Origin: an uncultured Clostridia bacterium | GTDB lineage: Bacteria > Bacillota > Clostridia > Christensenellales > UBA1242 | Assembly: GCA_944381175.1 (NCBI GenBank) | Contig: CALWKD010000014.1 | Coordinates: 1 to 60,350, forward strand | Direction: 5' to 3' | DNA: 60,350 bases | Shown: positions 26,041 through 35,300 of the stretch, one piece after another | Numbering within the stretch: position 1 is the stretch's first letter | How the letters are laid out: each line of letters opens with the position of its first letter | The notes under the pieces: generated by a model | The model's database searches: none | Told to the model about the DNA's origin: nothing | What the model saw: only the letters and a program-made list of their open reading frames with translations | Translations under genes and position numbers: made by a program

Positions 26041-26769
26041 TCAAATTTCGATGGTTTTTTCCAATTTTTTACGCAACTTACTCAAAATCTTTTTCTCTAT
26101 CCTTGAGATGTAACTTTGACTTATGCCCATCATATCCGCGACCTCTTTTTGAGTCTTTTCTTCGTGCCCAACAAGCCCAAATCGCAAATACATAATCATC
26201 TGCTCTCGACTGTCCAACTTTGACAAGATGCTCATCAAAATTTGTTTCTCGGAAGATGTCTCCAAGTTTTTTGACACACTGTCCTCGTCAATAGAAATTA
26301 TGTCCGCGAGCAAAAGTTCGTTCCCCTCTCCGTCGTTTGAAAGCGGTTCGTCAAGCGAAACCTCGTTTTTTGTTCTGGTGTTTTTCCTAAGTTGCATCAA
26401 AATCTCATTTTCAATGCAACGAGAAGCATATGTTGCAAGTTTGATATTCTTGTCCAAACTGTAGGTCTTGACCGCCTTAATCAGCCCAATCGCGCCAATG
26501 GAAACCAAATCTTCAAGGTCAATTCCAGAACTCTCAAATTTCCTCGCGATGTAGACCACCAATCTGAGATTGTGCTCAATGAGTTTATCTCTCGCGGTTT
26601 GATTTCCGTTTTTTATCTCCTCAAGAAGCACGCTCTCCTCCTCTGGCTCAAGAGGTTGGGGCAGTGCCTTGTTTCCGCAAATGTAACACATCAGATTTTC
26701 AGCGCCAAAAACGCTTCCCTTGTGCAAAAATTTCCAAATGATAAGTTTGATTTTAAAAAATATTTTCAT
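26041..26769 (-). CDS. sigE: Pro-sigma-E, mother-cell sigma factor precursor
   Basis: SigE is made inactive and cut by SpoIIGA. ATG 26769 follows AAGGAGGGTGAT. The first 30 residues (MKIFFKIKLIIWKFLHKG) are the amphipathic, membrane-attached prosequence, and CYICGNKALPQPLEPEEE corresponds to the cleavage neighbourhood. Region 2 includes HNLRLVVYIARKF and GIDLEDLVSIGAIGLIKAV; region 4 has MGISQSYISRIEKKILSKL. The total, 242 aa, is normal. It lies 10 nt after spoIIGA. Activation requires the SpoIIR signal, encoded at 51206-51730. Confidence 0.96.
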   Translation of the reverse strand: MKIFFKIKLIIWKFLHKGSVFGAENLMCYICGNKALPQPLEPEEESVLLEEIKNGNQTARDKLIEHNLRLVVYIARKFESSGIDLEDLVSIGAIGLIKAVKTYSLDKNIKLATYASRCIENEILMQLRKNTRTKNEVSLDEPLSNDGEGNELLLADIISIDEDSVSKNLETSSEKQILMSILSKLDSREQMIMYLRFGLVGHEEKTQKEVADMMGISQSYISRIEKKILSKLRKKLEKTIEI

Positions 26770-26779
26770 ATCACCCTCC

Positions 26780-27580
26780 TTAATTTGCAAACTCGTTATT
26801 CAAAATCACATCCGTTCCAAAAGTCTGGTTGAAATTTTTCAGGCTTAAGCCAAAAATTGGTTTTTCAAACACCCGTTCTCCAATCTTCATCGTGTCCACT
26901 TGGAAGACCAGAATTTTGTCGGCATTGTTTAGTGTGTTGAAACTTATATAATGAGCAAACTTCAAACTTTTGATTTTGTCATTTTTGCGAATTATATCCT
27001 CCACCCCAATCTCCTCAAACAACTTTGAAAACGCCTTGAAATTGATTAGGCAAACTGGCTTTTCGGTGATTGGGTCAAAAAGAAAGTTTCCGCTGTCCAA
27101 AAATGCTTTGAAAGAGTGATTTTTTCCGCCAGTTTCAATCTGAACATCAAAACAAAAACTCTCCAAATCTTTCTTGCGTTGCCTCTTTCTGAGAAGAAAC
27201 TTGACAAAGAGAAACACAATGGTCACCACAAAAAGCACAACTATAAGCGAGGTTATGCCAAACAGCCCCTCGAAAAAATAACACGCTCCGCCATACAAAA
27301 ACGAACTCACAAAATAGCAAACAAAGAGGCTCAGAAATTTTTTGAAAGTGGAGAATTTGAAGGAAATGCAGACATAGAAAATCGCGAAACCAAACTGCAG
27401 AAGAAAATTGCCAAAAGTGCTCAACCCCAAAAGTGGAGTCGCAAGCGTCAATGCCGAACCTAAGCAAGCCGAAATCCAAAAGAATCTTCCCTTTTCTTTC
27501 AGAAAGAGTTCGACAGTTTTCAAGACTATCAAATTGATAAAAAAGTTTTCAAGCAAAACATACTCTATGACAATTTTCAT
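26780..27580 (-). CDS. spoIIGA: SpoIIGA, pro-sigma-E processing protease
   Basis: SpoIIGA is a membrane aspartic protease. The first 130 residues hold about five hydrophobic helices; a basic linker RKRQRKK follows; then the soluble protease half has LDSGNFLFDP, with D162 as the catalytic Asp (DSGN rather than DTGN). KPVCLINF and IGERVFEKPIFGL complete the aspartyl-protease fold. The 266-aa length is a little short of Bacillus (309). The start ATG 27580 has no good Shine-Dalgarno, and a TAAAAT box lies 9 nt before it, so this may be another short-leader transcript. Confidence 0.93.
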   Translation of the reverse strand: MKIVIEYVLLENFFINLIVLKTVELFLKEKGRFFWISACLGSALTLATPLLGLSTFGNFLLQFGFAIFYVCISFKFSTFKKFLSLFVCYFVSSFLYGGACYFFEGLFGITSLIVVLFVVTIVFLFVKFLLRKRQRKKDLESFCFDVQIETGGKNHSFKAFLDSGNFLFDPITEKPVCLINFKAFSKLFEEIGVEDIIRKNDKIKSLKFAHYISFNTLNNADKILVFQVDTMKIGERVFEKPIFGLSLKNFNQTFGTDVILNNEFAN

Positions 27581-27624
27581 CTCACAATCATTTTACTGGA
27601 GAATATACTTTGTTATATAAGAAA

Positions 27625-27659
27625 AAAATGGGAGAATTCGCAAAATTTGCTCCCATTTT
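27625..27659 (-). terminator. Terminator after the zinc-ribbon gene
   Basis: AAAATGGGAG/CTCCCATTTT, 10-bp perfect stem, A/T-rich loop, T-run on the minus strand. It also sits within 80 nt of the spoIIGA start, so it may separate the two units. Confidence 0.7.
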
Positions 27660-27788
27660 GTCAAAATAAATTTGTTTTTAAGTTTTATCAAAAAGTAAGT
27701 TTACATGACAAGAAAAGAAAGAAAAATGACAAAAATTTTGAGATTTGCCACAGAATTTTTGCCACTATTTTTTCATTTTAAGTATATT

Positions 27789-28340
27789 TTATTTTTCCAC
27801 TTGCGTCCCACAATTTGGACAAAAATTTTCATCGTCTCCCAAAATCATCCCGCAAACAGAACAACTTCTTGTTTTGTTGAGTTTTTCTCCACAATTTTTG
27901 CAATAGTTGTTTTCTTTGTTGTTTTTTGTTCCACAACGACTGCAAACAATCCCAATTCCCAAGTCAGTCGCATCAGTTTTTGTTGCCGCAACAGCATTTT
28001 TCAATCCCTTGCCGACCGCCTCCGATGCTTTTTGAATTATTGGAGCACTTTTTGTCACAACTTCATTCGCAACTGGCAAAACTGTCGACGCATTATACGC
28101 CACAACCTCTCGTCTATGGGACAGCATAAATGTCATCACTCCCCACATATCAATAACAAAACCAAAACTAAGAAAACTTGCTCCCATAAAAGTAAACCGA
28201 AATGCGTCCACACACAAAAGGACTATCCCTGCGATGAGAAGTGGTGTGCCTATGCAAAAAAATATGATTCTGATTTTCTTTAAAGTGGATTTTCCCTTTT
28301 GATATGCCTCTTCGCTCACCAAATTTTTCTTCTCTTCCAT
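27789..28340 (-). CDS. Two-helix membrane protein with paired C-terminal zinc ribbons
   Basis: The 183-aa product has two membrane helices (about 28-50 and 60-82), a middle linker and a C-terminal tandem zinc ribbon. The ribbons are CSRCG...CKNCG and CSVCG...CPNCG, four CxxC pairs that can hold two zinc ions. Similar stand-alone zinc-ribbon membrane proteins are common in Clostridia, with no defined role; protein binding or folding control is likely. GGAGAGG precedes ATG 28340. It has its own terminator and is separated from ftsZ by another. Confidence 0.72.
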   Translation of the reverse strand: MEEKKNLVSEEAYQKGKSTLKKIRIIFFCIGTPLLIAGIVLLCVDAFRFTFMGASFLSFGFVIDMWGVMTFMLSHRREVVAYNASTVLPVANEVVTKSAPIIQKASEAVGKGLKNAVAATKTDATDLGIGIVCSRCGTKNNKENNYCKNCGEKLNKTRSCSVCGMILGDDENFCPNCGTQVEK

Positions 28341-28401
28341 AAACCTCTCCTACAATTTCTTTATATGTTATTTCCCAGTTTTTTTCTCAAGAGAAACAAA
28401 A

Positions 28402-28421
28402 AAGGGTTTTGAAAAGCCCTT
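28402..28421 (-). terminator. ftsZ terminator
   Basis: AAGGG/CCCTT stem with a 10-nt loop, followed on the minus strand by a run of T. It begins at the stop codon. Confidence 0.65.
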
Positions 28422-29604
28422 ATTTTTTGTTTTTATTTCTGATTTTCTCAATCCAAGGTGGGATTGCTCCAGGCGTTGGGTTTACATCAATTCTGGATGT
28501 ATTCTCATTTGTGTTTATGTTCACATCTTTAGGTTGGGTTGGAGGAGGATTGTATCCAAAAGGATTGAAACTCTGGAATTTGTCCTCAGGTTTTTCCTCT
28601 TTCTGCTCTGGTTCTGCCTCTGCTTCCTCTTCTTCGCTGTTTGGTGCTTTAAATCCAGTTGCAATAATAGTGATTTCCACCTCATCTCTCATCTCTGGGT
28701 CAATACTGCTTCCGAAAATCAAGTTGCAAGATGGGTCAATAACTTCTTTAACCATATTTGCAGCCTCGGAAACCTCTCTCAAGGTGATGTCATTTCCGCC
28801 CTTGATGTTGAGCACAACTCCAGTCGCTCCCTCAATGGTTGTCTCAATAAGTGGAGATGCAACCGCTTGACGAACCGCTTCCAAAGTCTTGTTTTCGCCC
28901 TTGCCGTGTCCAATGCCCATATGTGCAAGTCCACGATTCTTCATAACAGTGCCGATGTCCGCGAAATCGAGGTTTATCATTCCAGGGAAAACGATCAAAT
29001 CTGCAATTCCTTGGATACCTTGTCTCAAAACATCGTCCGCATATCTGAACGCCTCAACAAGAGTCGTCTTTTCAGGCAAAATGGTCAAAAGTCTTTCGTT
29101 TGGAATGACAACAATCGTGTCAACATATTTCTTGAGTTCTGCGATTCCCTTTTCGGCATTTTCCATCCTCTTTTTGTTTTCAAATTGGAAAGGTTTTGTG
29201 ACAATTCCAACTGTCAAAATGCCAAGTTCCTTCGCAATTTGTGCAATAACAGGTGCAGCCCCAGTGCCAGTCCCACCGCCCATTCCAGCAGTGATAAACA
29301 CAAGGTCAGAGCCTTCCAAAATCTCTTTAATCGACGCCTTGCTCTCCTCAGCAGCCTTTCTTCCAATTTCAGGAATTGCACCAGCACCCATTCCCTTGGT
29401 CAATCTTTCTCCAATTTGAAGCCTTTTTGGAGCCTTTGAAATCAAGAGGGCTTGTTTGTCGGTGTTTATGGCGATAAACTCTGCAGAGGTGACATTTGCC
29501 TCAATCATTCTGTTTATGGCATTGTTTCCACCGCCTCCGACGCCAAGAACTTTAATCTTTACGACATTTGTGTTGTTTAAGATGTTGTTTTCGTTGTTTT
29601 CCAT
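28420..29604 (-). CDS. ftsZ: FtsZ, tubulin-like division GTPase
   Basis: FtsZ forms the Z-ring. The 394-aa protein has the nucleotide-binding start [20 protein letters not shown], tubulin signature GGGTGTG (109-115), NxDFAD-type T7 loop ([11 protein letters not shown]) and a C-terminal linker rich in Pro/Glu/Asn leading to the conserved tail PGAIPPWI, which binds FtsA, SepF or similar. AAGGAGATTTTCTG precedes ATG. It is 89 nt downstream of ftsA with its own promoter, so FtsZ can be made in excess of FtsA. Confidence 0.98.
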   Translation of the reverse strand: MENNENNILNNTNVVKIKVLGVGGGGNNAINRMIEANVTSAEFIAINTDKQALLISKAPKRLQIGERLTKGMGAGAIPEIGRKAAEESKASIKEILEGSDLVFITAGMGGGTGTGAAPVIAQIAKELGILTVGIVTKPFQFENKKRMENAEKGIAELKKYVDTIVVIPNERLLTILPEKTTLVEAFRYADDVLRQGIQGIADLIVFPGMINLDFADIGTVMKNRGLAHMGIGHGKGENKTLEAVRQAVASPLIETTIEGATGVVLNIKGGNDITLREVSEAANMVKEVIDPSCNLIFGSSIDPEMRDEVEITIIATGFKAPNSEEEEAEAEPEQKEEKPEDKFQSFNPFGYNPPPTQPKDVNINTNENTSRIDVNPTPGAIPPWIEKIRNKNKK

Positions 29605-29628
29605 CAGAAAATCTCCTTATTTAGTCTT

Positions 29629-29657
29629 ATTTTATATCAAAACCATCATTTTTGCAA
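29629..29657 (-). promoter_or_regulatory. ftsZ promoter
   Basis: TTGCAA (29652-29657), 17-nt spacer, TAAAAT (29629-29634) on the minus strand, lying in the ftsA-ftsZ gap. Confidence 0.6.
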
Positions 29658-29693
29658 GAGAATTTGTGTAATTATTCGTTGATTTTGGTCGTT

Positions 29694-30809
29694 TTAATTC
29701 AAAACTGCGTTCACAAGCCCAAGCATACTCGTGTATTCTGGCTTGTCCATTGCAGGAATCGGTGGCACACCATAACTTATATTTCTTCCAAGGCACTTCG
29801 CAAAAAAATCTTTCCCCGACTTAATTTTGCTTACGCCCGCGCCACACAGATAAATTGGATAATACGGAACATACTCCTTTGCAAAGAGTCTTATGCACTC
29901 ATTGACAGTCTTTGCAATAAGTTCCAAACGATAGCACACCACCTCGTTTGCATAACTCATCGGCACTCTCAAGACCTTTCCGCCGATGGTTGTGAGTTCG
30001 TAAAAGTCATTTGCCCCGCCTTGCAAAGACAAAACCACTTGTTTTTTTAGGTTTCTTGCGTCATTATAAGAGATTCCACACGCCTCACTCAAATCGCTGG
30101 TCACATAAGAGCCTCCCATCGAAAATGAGGTCAAATTTGTCAGTCCATCGCCTTTGACAAATGCGACACTTGTCGACCTTGCTCCCACATCAATGACAAT
30201 ACAAGTCCTTTCTCTCTCCTCTTTGTCCAAAATGAGCATTGCCTCGCACAAAGGTTCGCTTATGTACTCCACTTGCATAATGCCAATCTTCGACCAAATG
30301 CGATTGAAAGTTTGGATGAAGGAACTCTGTGCCAAAATGACAGAAAACTCACACACAACCTCACTTGCTTTGATTCCGAGAGGGTCGTTTGTCTTGCGGT
30401 TGTCATCAATGGAATAGCAAATTGGGTCAACACTCAAAATTTCCATTCCCTCAACATCAACCTTGGACGAAGCACTCTCCGAAAGGTTTTGCAGGTCCTT
30501 TTCCTTTATTTCTCTTTTTCTTCTGAAAATACATTGTTCTTTGACTGATGTAACCTTGGAAAACTCCGCAGGCACTCCGACGTAAATTTTTTCTATTGGT
30601 TTTTTGTAAATTGCGGAAAGTTGGACGAAAAGATTTTTCACCTCATCTTCAAGAAGAGCCTTTTCAATAAATTCTCCCTCAAAGAAGCCCGCGTATTCCA
30701 CAGTGGCTTTGGCTTTGAGGTTGAAAATGCCGTTGACCCCTCTCTGTGCAACAACAGCACTAATCTTGGAAGACCCTATTTCAACAACAGTGACACAATC
30801 TTTTGCCAT
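29694..30809 (-). CDS. ftsA: FtsA, actin-like Z-ring protein lacking the usual membrane tail
   Basis: FtsA polymerises and anchors FtsZ. The 371-aa product begins with phosphate-1 VVEIGSSKISAVVA. The 1C/SHS2 subdomain (residues about 80-165) contains VEGMEILSVDPICYSIDDN and EFSVILAQSSF. Phosphate-2 IVIDVGARSTSVAFV and the adenosine motif YPIYLCGAGVSK follow. The C terminus stops at MLGLVNAVLN, with no amphipathic membrane helix that most FtsA carry after a linker. The protein is therefore about 50-70 residues short, and another anchor such as SepF may be needed. GAGGGGAG precedes ATG. It diverges from serS. Confidence 0.9.
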   Translation of the reverse strand: MAKDCVTVVEIGSSKISAVVAQRGVNGIFNLKAKATVEYAGFFEGEFIEKALLEDEVKNLFVQLSAIYKKPIEKIYVGVPAEFSKVTSVKEQCIFRRKREIKEKDLQNLSESASSKVDVEGMEILSVDPICYSIDDNRKTNDPLGIKASEVVCEFSVILAQSSFIQTFNRIWSKIGIMQVEYISEPLCEAMLILDKEERERTCIVIDVGARSTSVAFVKGDGLTNLTSFSMGGSYVTSDLSEACGISYNDARNLKKQVVLSLQGGANDFYELTTIGGKVLRVPMSYANEVVCYRLELIAKTVNECIRLFAKEYVPYYPIYLCGAGVSKIKSGKDFFAKCLGRNISYGVPPIPAMDKPEYTSMLGLVNAVLN

Positions 30810-30830
30810 ACTCCCCTCTTTGTTAAGATA

Positions 30831-30860
30831 ATTTTAGATGAAATTTCGACAAAATGTCAA
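30831..30860 (-). promoter_or_regulatory. ftsA promoter
   Basis: TTGACA (30855-30860), 18-nt spacer, TAAAAT (30831-30836) on the minus strand, 21 nt before the start codon. Confidence 0.7.
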
Positions 30861-30950
30861 ATAAAAATTAAAAATATTTATAAAAATTTACTTTTTTTTA
30901 TAATTATGCAGAGCGCAAAACGAAATAATTTTGCAACACTTGCAAATACC

Positions 30951-30990
30951 TTGACAAAATGTGCTGAATTTATGTAAAATTTTTTACATA
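30951..30990 (+). promoter_or_regulatory. serS promoter with overlapping palindrome
   Basis: TTGACA (30951-30956), 18-nt spacer, TAAAAT (30975-30980). The bases 30971-30990 form an inverted repeat, TATGTAAAA-TT-TTTTACATA, covering the -10 box and the start site. This could be a repressor operator or an mRNA hairpin at the very 5' end. No T-box leader is present. Confidence 0.7.
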
Positions 30991-31006
30991 AACGAGGAGA
31001 TGAAAA

Positions 31007-32296
31007 ATGATTGATATAAATCTTATAAGAACAAACAAAGAACTCGTCAAAGAGAACATCAGAAAAAAATTTCAAGACAGCAAACTTCCTCTTGTGGATG
31101 AGGTTGAGGCGCTTGATAAAGAGGTCAGGGCATTGAAAGTCGAAGGCGACAATCTTCGTGCAAGCAGAAACACCCTCTCATCTCAAATTGGGACTTTGAT
31201 GAAGGAGAAAAAACTTGACGAGGCAAACAAAATTAAAGAGCAAGTCAAGAAAAACAACGAGCGAATCTCCGAAATCGAGAAAGAGACAACTGCCCTTGAT
31301 GAAAAAATCAAGAAAACTATGATGACCATACCAAACATCATCGACGATAGCGTTCCAATCGGCAAAGATGACAGCGAAAATGTCGAGATTGAGAGGTTTG
31401 GCGAGCCAAAAGTTCCAAATTTTGAAATTCCATACCACGCCGACATCCTGAACAGTTTCTCAGCCCTTGACAAAGAGAGTGCAGGAAGAACAAGCGGAAA
31501 TGGGTTTTACTATTTGATTGGAGACGGAGCAAGACTTGTCAGTGCAATGCTCAGTTATGCCAGAGACTTTATGATTGACAAAGGTTTCACATATTGCATC
31601 CCACCATTTATGATTCGTGGGGATGTCGTAAACGGCGTTATGAGTTTTGCCGAAATGGACGCAATGATGTATAAAATCGAAGGTGAGGACCTTTACCTCA
31701 TCGGAACAAGTGAGCATTCAATGATTGGAAAGTTTAAAGGTCAGATTATTGACGAAAAACAACTCCCTATCACGATGACATCTTACAGCCCTTGCTTCAG
31801 AAAAGAAGTCGGAGCACACGGAATTGAGGAAAGGGGAATTTATAGAGTTCACCAATTTGAAAAACAAGAAATGATTGTGCTTTGCAAACCAGAAGAGAGT
31901 ATGGATTGGTATAACAAAATGTGGAGTTTCTCGGTCGAACTCTTCAGAAGCCTAAACATTCCTGTAAGGACTTTGGAATGTTGCAGTGGCGATTTGGCAG
32001 ATTTGAAAGTCAAATCTTGTGACATCGAGGCGTGGAGCCCAAGACAACAAAAATATTTTGAAGTTTGCTCCTGCTCAACTCTCGGAGACGCCCAAGCGCG
32101 CCGTCTTGGAATAAGAGCGAAAGGCGAAAAAGGAACATACTTTTTGCACACCTTAAACAACACCGTCCTTGCGTCAACCAGAGCACTCATTGCCCTTTTG
32201 GAAAACAACTTGCAAGAAGACGGAAGTGTGCTTATTCCAAAACCGCTTCAAATGTATATGGGTGGCAAAGAAGTCATAAAGCCAACAAAAAAATAA
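31007..32296 (+). CDS. serS: SerS, seryl-tRNA synthetase
   Basis: SerS charges tRNA-Ser. The 429-aa protein has the N-terminal antiparallel coiled-coil arm (about 25-105) that holds the long variable arm of tRNA-Ser, and a class II core: motif 2 near CFRKEVGAHGIEERGIYRVHQF and motif 3 near NTVLASTRALIALLE. The serine-zone residues FEKQE and SSCS-like CSCSTLGDAQARRL are present. GAGGAGA precedes ATG. It is inverted relative to neighbouring dcw genes, with a strong promoter and a terminator of its own, so it was probably inserted into the cluster. Confidence 0.98.
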   Translation: MIDINLIRTNKELVKENIRKKFQDSKLPLVDEVEALDKEVRALKVEGDNLRASRNTLSSQIGTLMKEKKLDEANKIKEQVKKNNERISEIEKETTALDEKIKKTMMTIPNIIDDSVPIGKDDSENVEIERFGEPKVPNFEIPYHADILNSFSALDKESAGRTSGNGFYYLIGDGARLVSAMLSYARDFMIDKGFTYCIPPFMIRGDVVNGVMSFAEMDAMMYKIEGEDLYLIGTSEHSMIGKFKGQIIDEKQLPITMTSYSPCFRKEVGAHGIEERGIYRVHQFEKQEMIVLCKPEESMDWYNKMWSFSVELFRSLNIPVRTLECCSGDLADLKVKSCDIEAWSPRQQKYFEVCSCSTLGDAQARRLGIRAKGEKGTYFLHTLNNTVLASTRALIALLENNLQEDGSVLIPKPLQMYMGGKEVIKPTKK

Positions 32297-32304
32297 AAAA
32301 AGAA

Positions 32305-32337
32305 AAAAAAGAAGACAAATTTTATGTCTTCTTTTTT
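32305..32337. terminator. Terminator between serS and the giant lipoprotein gene
   Basis: A 13-bp stem, AAAAAAGAAGACA/TGTCTTCTTTTTT, with a 7-nt loop. It overlaps the convergent stop codon by 2 nt. Confidence 0.8.
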
Positions 32338-35300
32338 AATAGTCTATATTCGACCCTTCGTTAAATCTATATGCATATCTAAGTCCCAGATATTCATCCA
32401 GCCACGGTCTTATCTCTGTCCCAGAGGCAGAAATCGCAACCCCTGAGCCAAGATTTGAAAGGTTTCTCGTCCAATAAGAGCACTTCGTGTCGTCCTTGCC
32501 CAAAAGCATCGCAACCATATGACTTGCCCTTGCATCTGAATTTACAAAACCGACTTCCTCAAGATCGGAATTTGACACCAATCGCAATCCAGCAGAATAG
32601 GTCGTTGTTGTGCTTGAAACCGCATTTCCGCTTGTTGCTGGGTTGTATCTGTCCACATCAATGCTGTCACTTGCGCCAAAATTCAAATCAAAATCACAAT
32701 ATGTCCCAGAGTTACGCAAGTTTGTGTATGCTCCCATTGAGGTCACACTTGTCCCTTCGGAGACATTTGTTGTGCTGTTCATCGCACTCGCACCCAAAAT
32801 CAAATCACTGACAGCAGTAAAGTTTGTGTTGTATGCCGTGTAAGAGTCCCAATCACTCGGAACAGCACCTGAAATTCCATAATCAGTTATTCTCCACCTG
32901 ATCGGCTCAAACTCAAAACAGTATCTTGATCCAGAGGTGAAAGACACAGTCCGCGTCGAACCATCTGACTCAGTCAATTCAATTGTGCAAGTTTTTGGTG
33001 CAGTCACAACAGCATATCTTGTTCCAGAAGAATTTCTGTAAACTGGAACGCTCGAATTTCTTCCAGATGGATCAACAAATCTTATTGTATTTCCAGTCGA
33101 AGTGAGAGATGTCTGCATACTTGAATAAGTCCCAGCGTAACTTTGTGGATACTCCCCGTCCTCAAAATAGAAATAGTCAAAGGTCTCATCGTATTTGAGA
33201 AGATTGTCACTCACTGCCTTGAAGTAAACATAATAAGTTGCTGAAGCGGTCGGAGTGTATGATCTTGTTGTCGAAACCGTTCCCGAAGGGTTCTTGATTG
33301 AAGAACTTGGAGTCGAACTCGTCGAAAATCCCGCAAAGACATAGCCAGACTTTGCTGTCGCGGTAATTCTAAATGTCTGCCCTGAGTGATGTGTGTATTG
33401 GACAGATGCTGAAGTTTGAGTCGCCGTGGCAGATGTCGAAGAAGAACCAGATGGTCTGCGGTATGACACGGAAACTCGTCCGCCAGCATTTGAGTTTGAT
33501 GTTCCACCACCCCCAGCTTCGTTTATAACTCTCAAATTGACAGTGATTGTCACCTCTGCTGCCTTCCACGCTGCATAAAGCGTTACACTTGCATTTCTGG
33601 TGTAACTTGCACCATTTGCGTATGCAGTACCTGTTCCGCTCGAGTTTGTGTTCCAGCCATTTGGTGTGTAATTAGTCCTTGTCAAGTTGTTTGAGCCGAG
33701 TGTGACGGCAGTCCCATAAATCTTATATTGTGTGGACGGCAAGGTTCCCGAGCCACTATTCGCATTGTATGTGATTGTGTATGATTGAGCCAGTTTTATA
33801 TAAATCGTTATTCCACTCGACTTCGGCGTCCAAGAATAAGTGGCAGAGTTTCTGCTGTGACTTGTCGTCACAGTCGTGCCACTGCTTGTCCCGACATAAA
33901 TAAACCAGTTGTAACTTGTGCTTGCACGGCTGACCGTGATTGTCACCACTGTGGAAGAATATGTGGCAGAAATTCCAGTCTTTCCACCTGAAGAAAGCGT
34001 GGTGGTGGAGGAACTTGTCGAAAGTTGGACTTTCACATTTGAGTATGTCGAACTTGTGTTCGTCCCTGTGACACTGTAATACTTCACAGTCGCGGTCATT
34101 TCTCCCAGTGCATAAATATATTGATACATATTGGAAACCGACGTAGTTCTTTCCCCACCTTTAAGCACAACAACAGCCATTTGGGAATCTGTTTCAAAAG
34201 TATCTCCTGAAGTACTGTCCCATTTCCACTCGCTAACTTCGTATCCTTCAGTACTCACACAAATATTTTCACCAATCAAAGCATACACATATGCTGTACT
34301 CGTACTGGACCCACTATCTACATTCTCACTTGATTCCACTTTAAGATTTAATGTAGTTTGCCCACTTGGCCGAGCGGATAGACGAACCCTTTTCAATGCC
34401 CACGAGAGCACTGGAAATCCATCATTGACATCTGTGTTATTGCCGTTGTACTTACTCCAAGTGTACATATAATAGCTTGACGTCGCTGGACTTGTGTGGA
34501 TATCCCAAGCAGTGCCATATCCACTTGCTTTAAGATAGGATGTTGAAGTGTAAAACGAAGATCCATTTGAGGAAACAGGAAGAGTGGAAGAGGAGTATGA
34601 GCCACTTGTGCTGACTGTTCCCGAGCTTGTGCCATAAACAGAGGATGAATACCCTGAATAATATCTGCTTGCATAAACATATCCACCTACTGCGATCCGT
34701 CCTACAAGACCACCTTCTGTCCCGTTGCCATTAATACTAAAATATGTAAAGCAACTTCGAATAGTTCCACCTAAGTATCCAGCAATCCCACCTGTATTTG
34801 AAGCATAAGCAGTCCCATATCCTTTTGCATAACAATTTTCAATATCACCACCACAACTCCCAGCAATCCCTCCTACATTATAACCACCACAATAAAGTGT
34901 CCCAGAAAAGTAAGAATTGGAAATTGTGCTTTCTGAATTCAATAGGCCTACTAAACCACCAAAAAATCCATTTGTAGAAGATGATGAGGTGACACTCGTG
35001 CTAATGTCAAGTCCAGAACAAAAAGACTCCTGCATATTAAAACCTTCTCCATAACCAACTAATCCACCAACATATAGTCTTTTTCGAAAAGAGGTATAAT
35101 TTATACTAATGCTTCTGCAAGTGCTGTAATTATTGCTCATAATCACTCCAACATTTTGAATATTGACATTGTTTGAACTCGAACCGCTTGTATATGCCGC
35201 AACAATACCCACATAAGCGTTATATGAATGAGTCATAGAATCAACCCTGATATTTGGATCTTTGAATATTATATTTTTTATTGTCCCATTCCCTGTCAGT

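Noticed and set aside
30981..31006. T-box riboswitch before serS
   Set aside because: Only 26 nt separate the promoter palindrome from ATG, far too short for a T-box.
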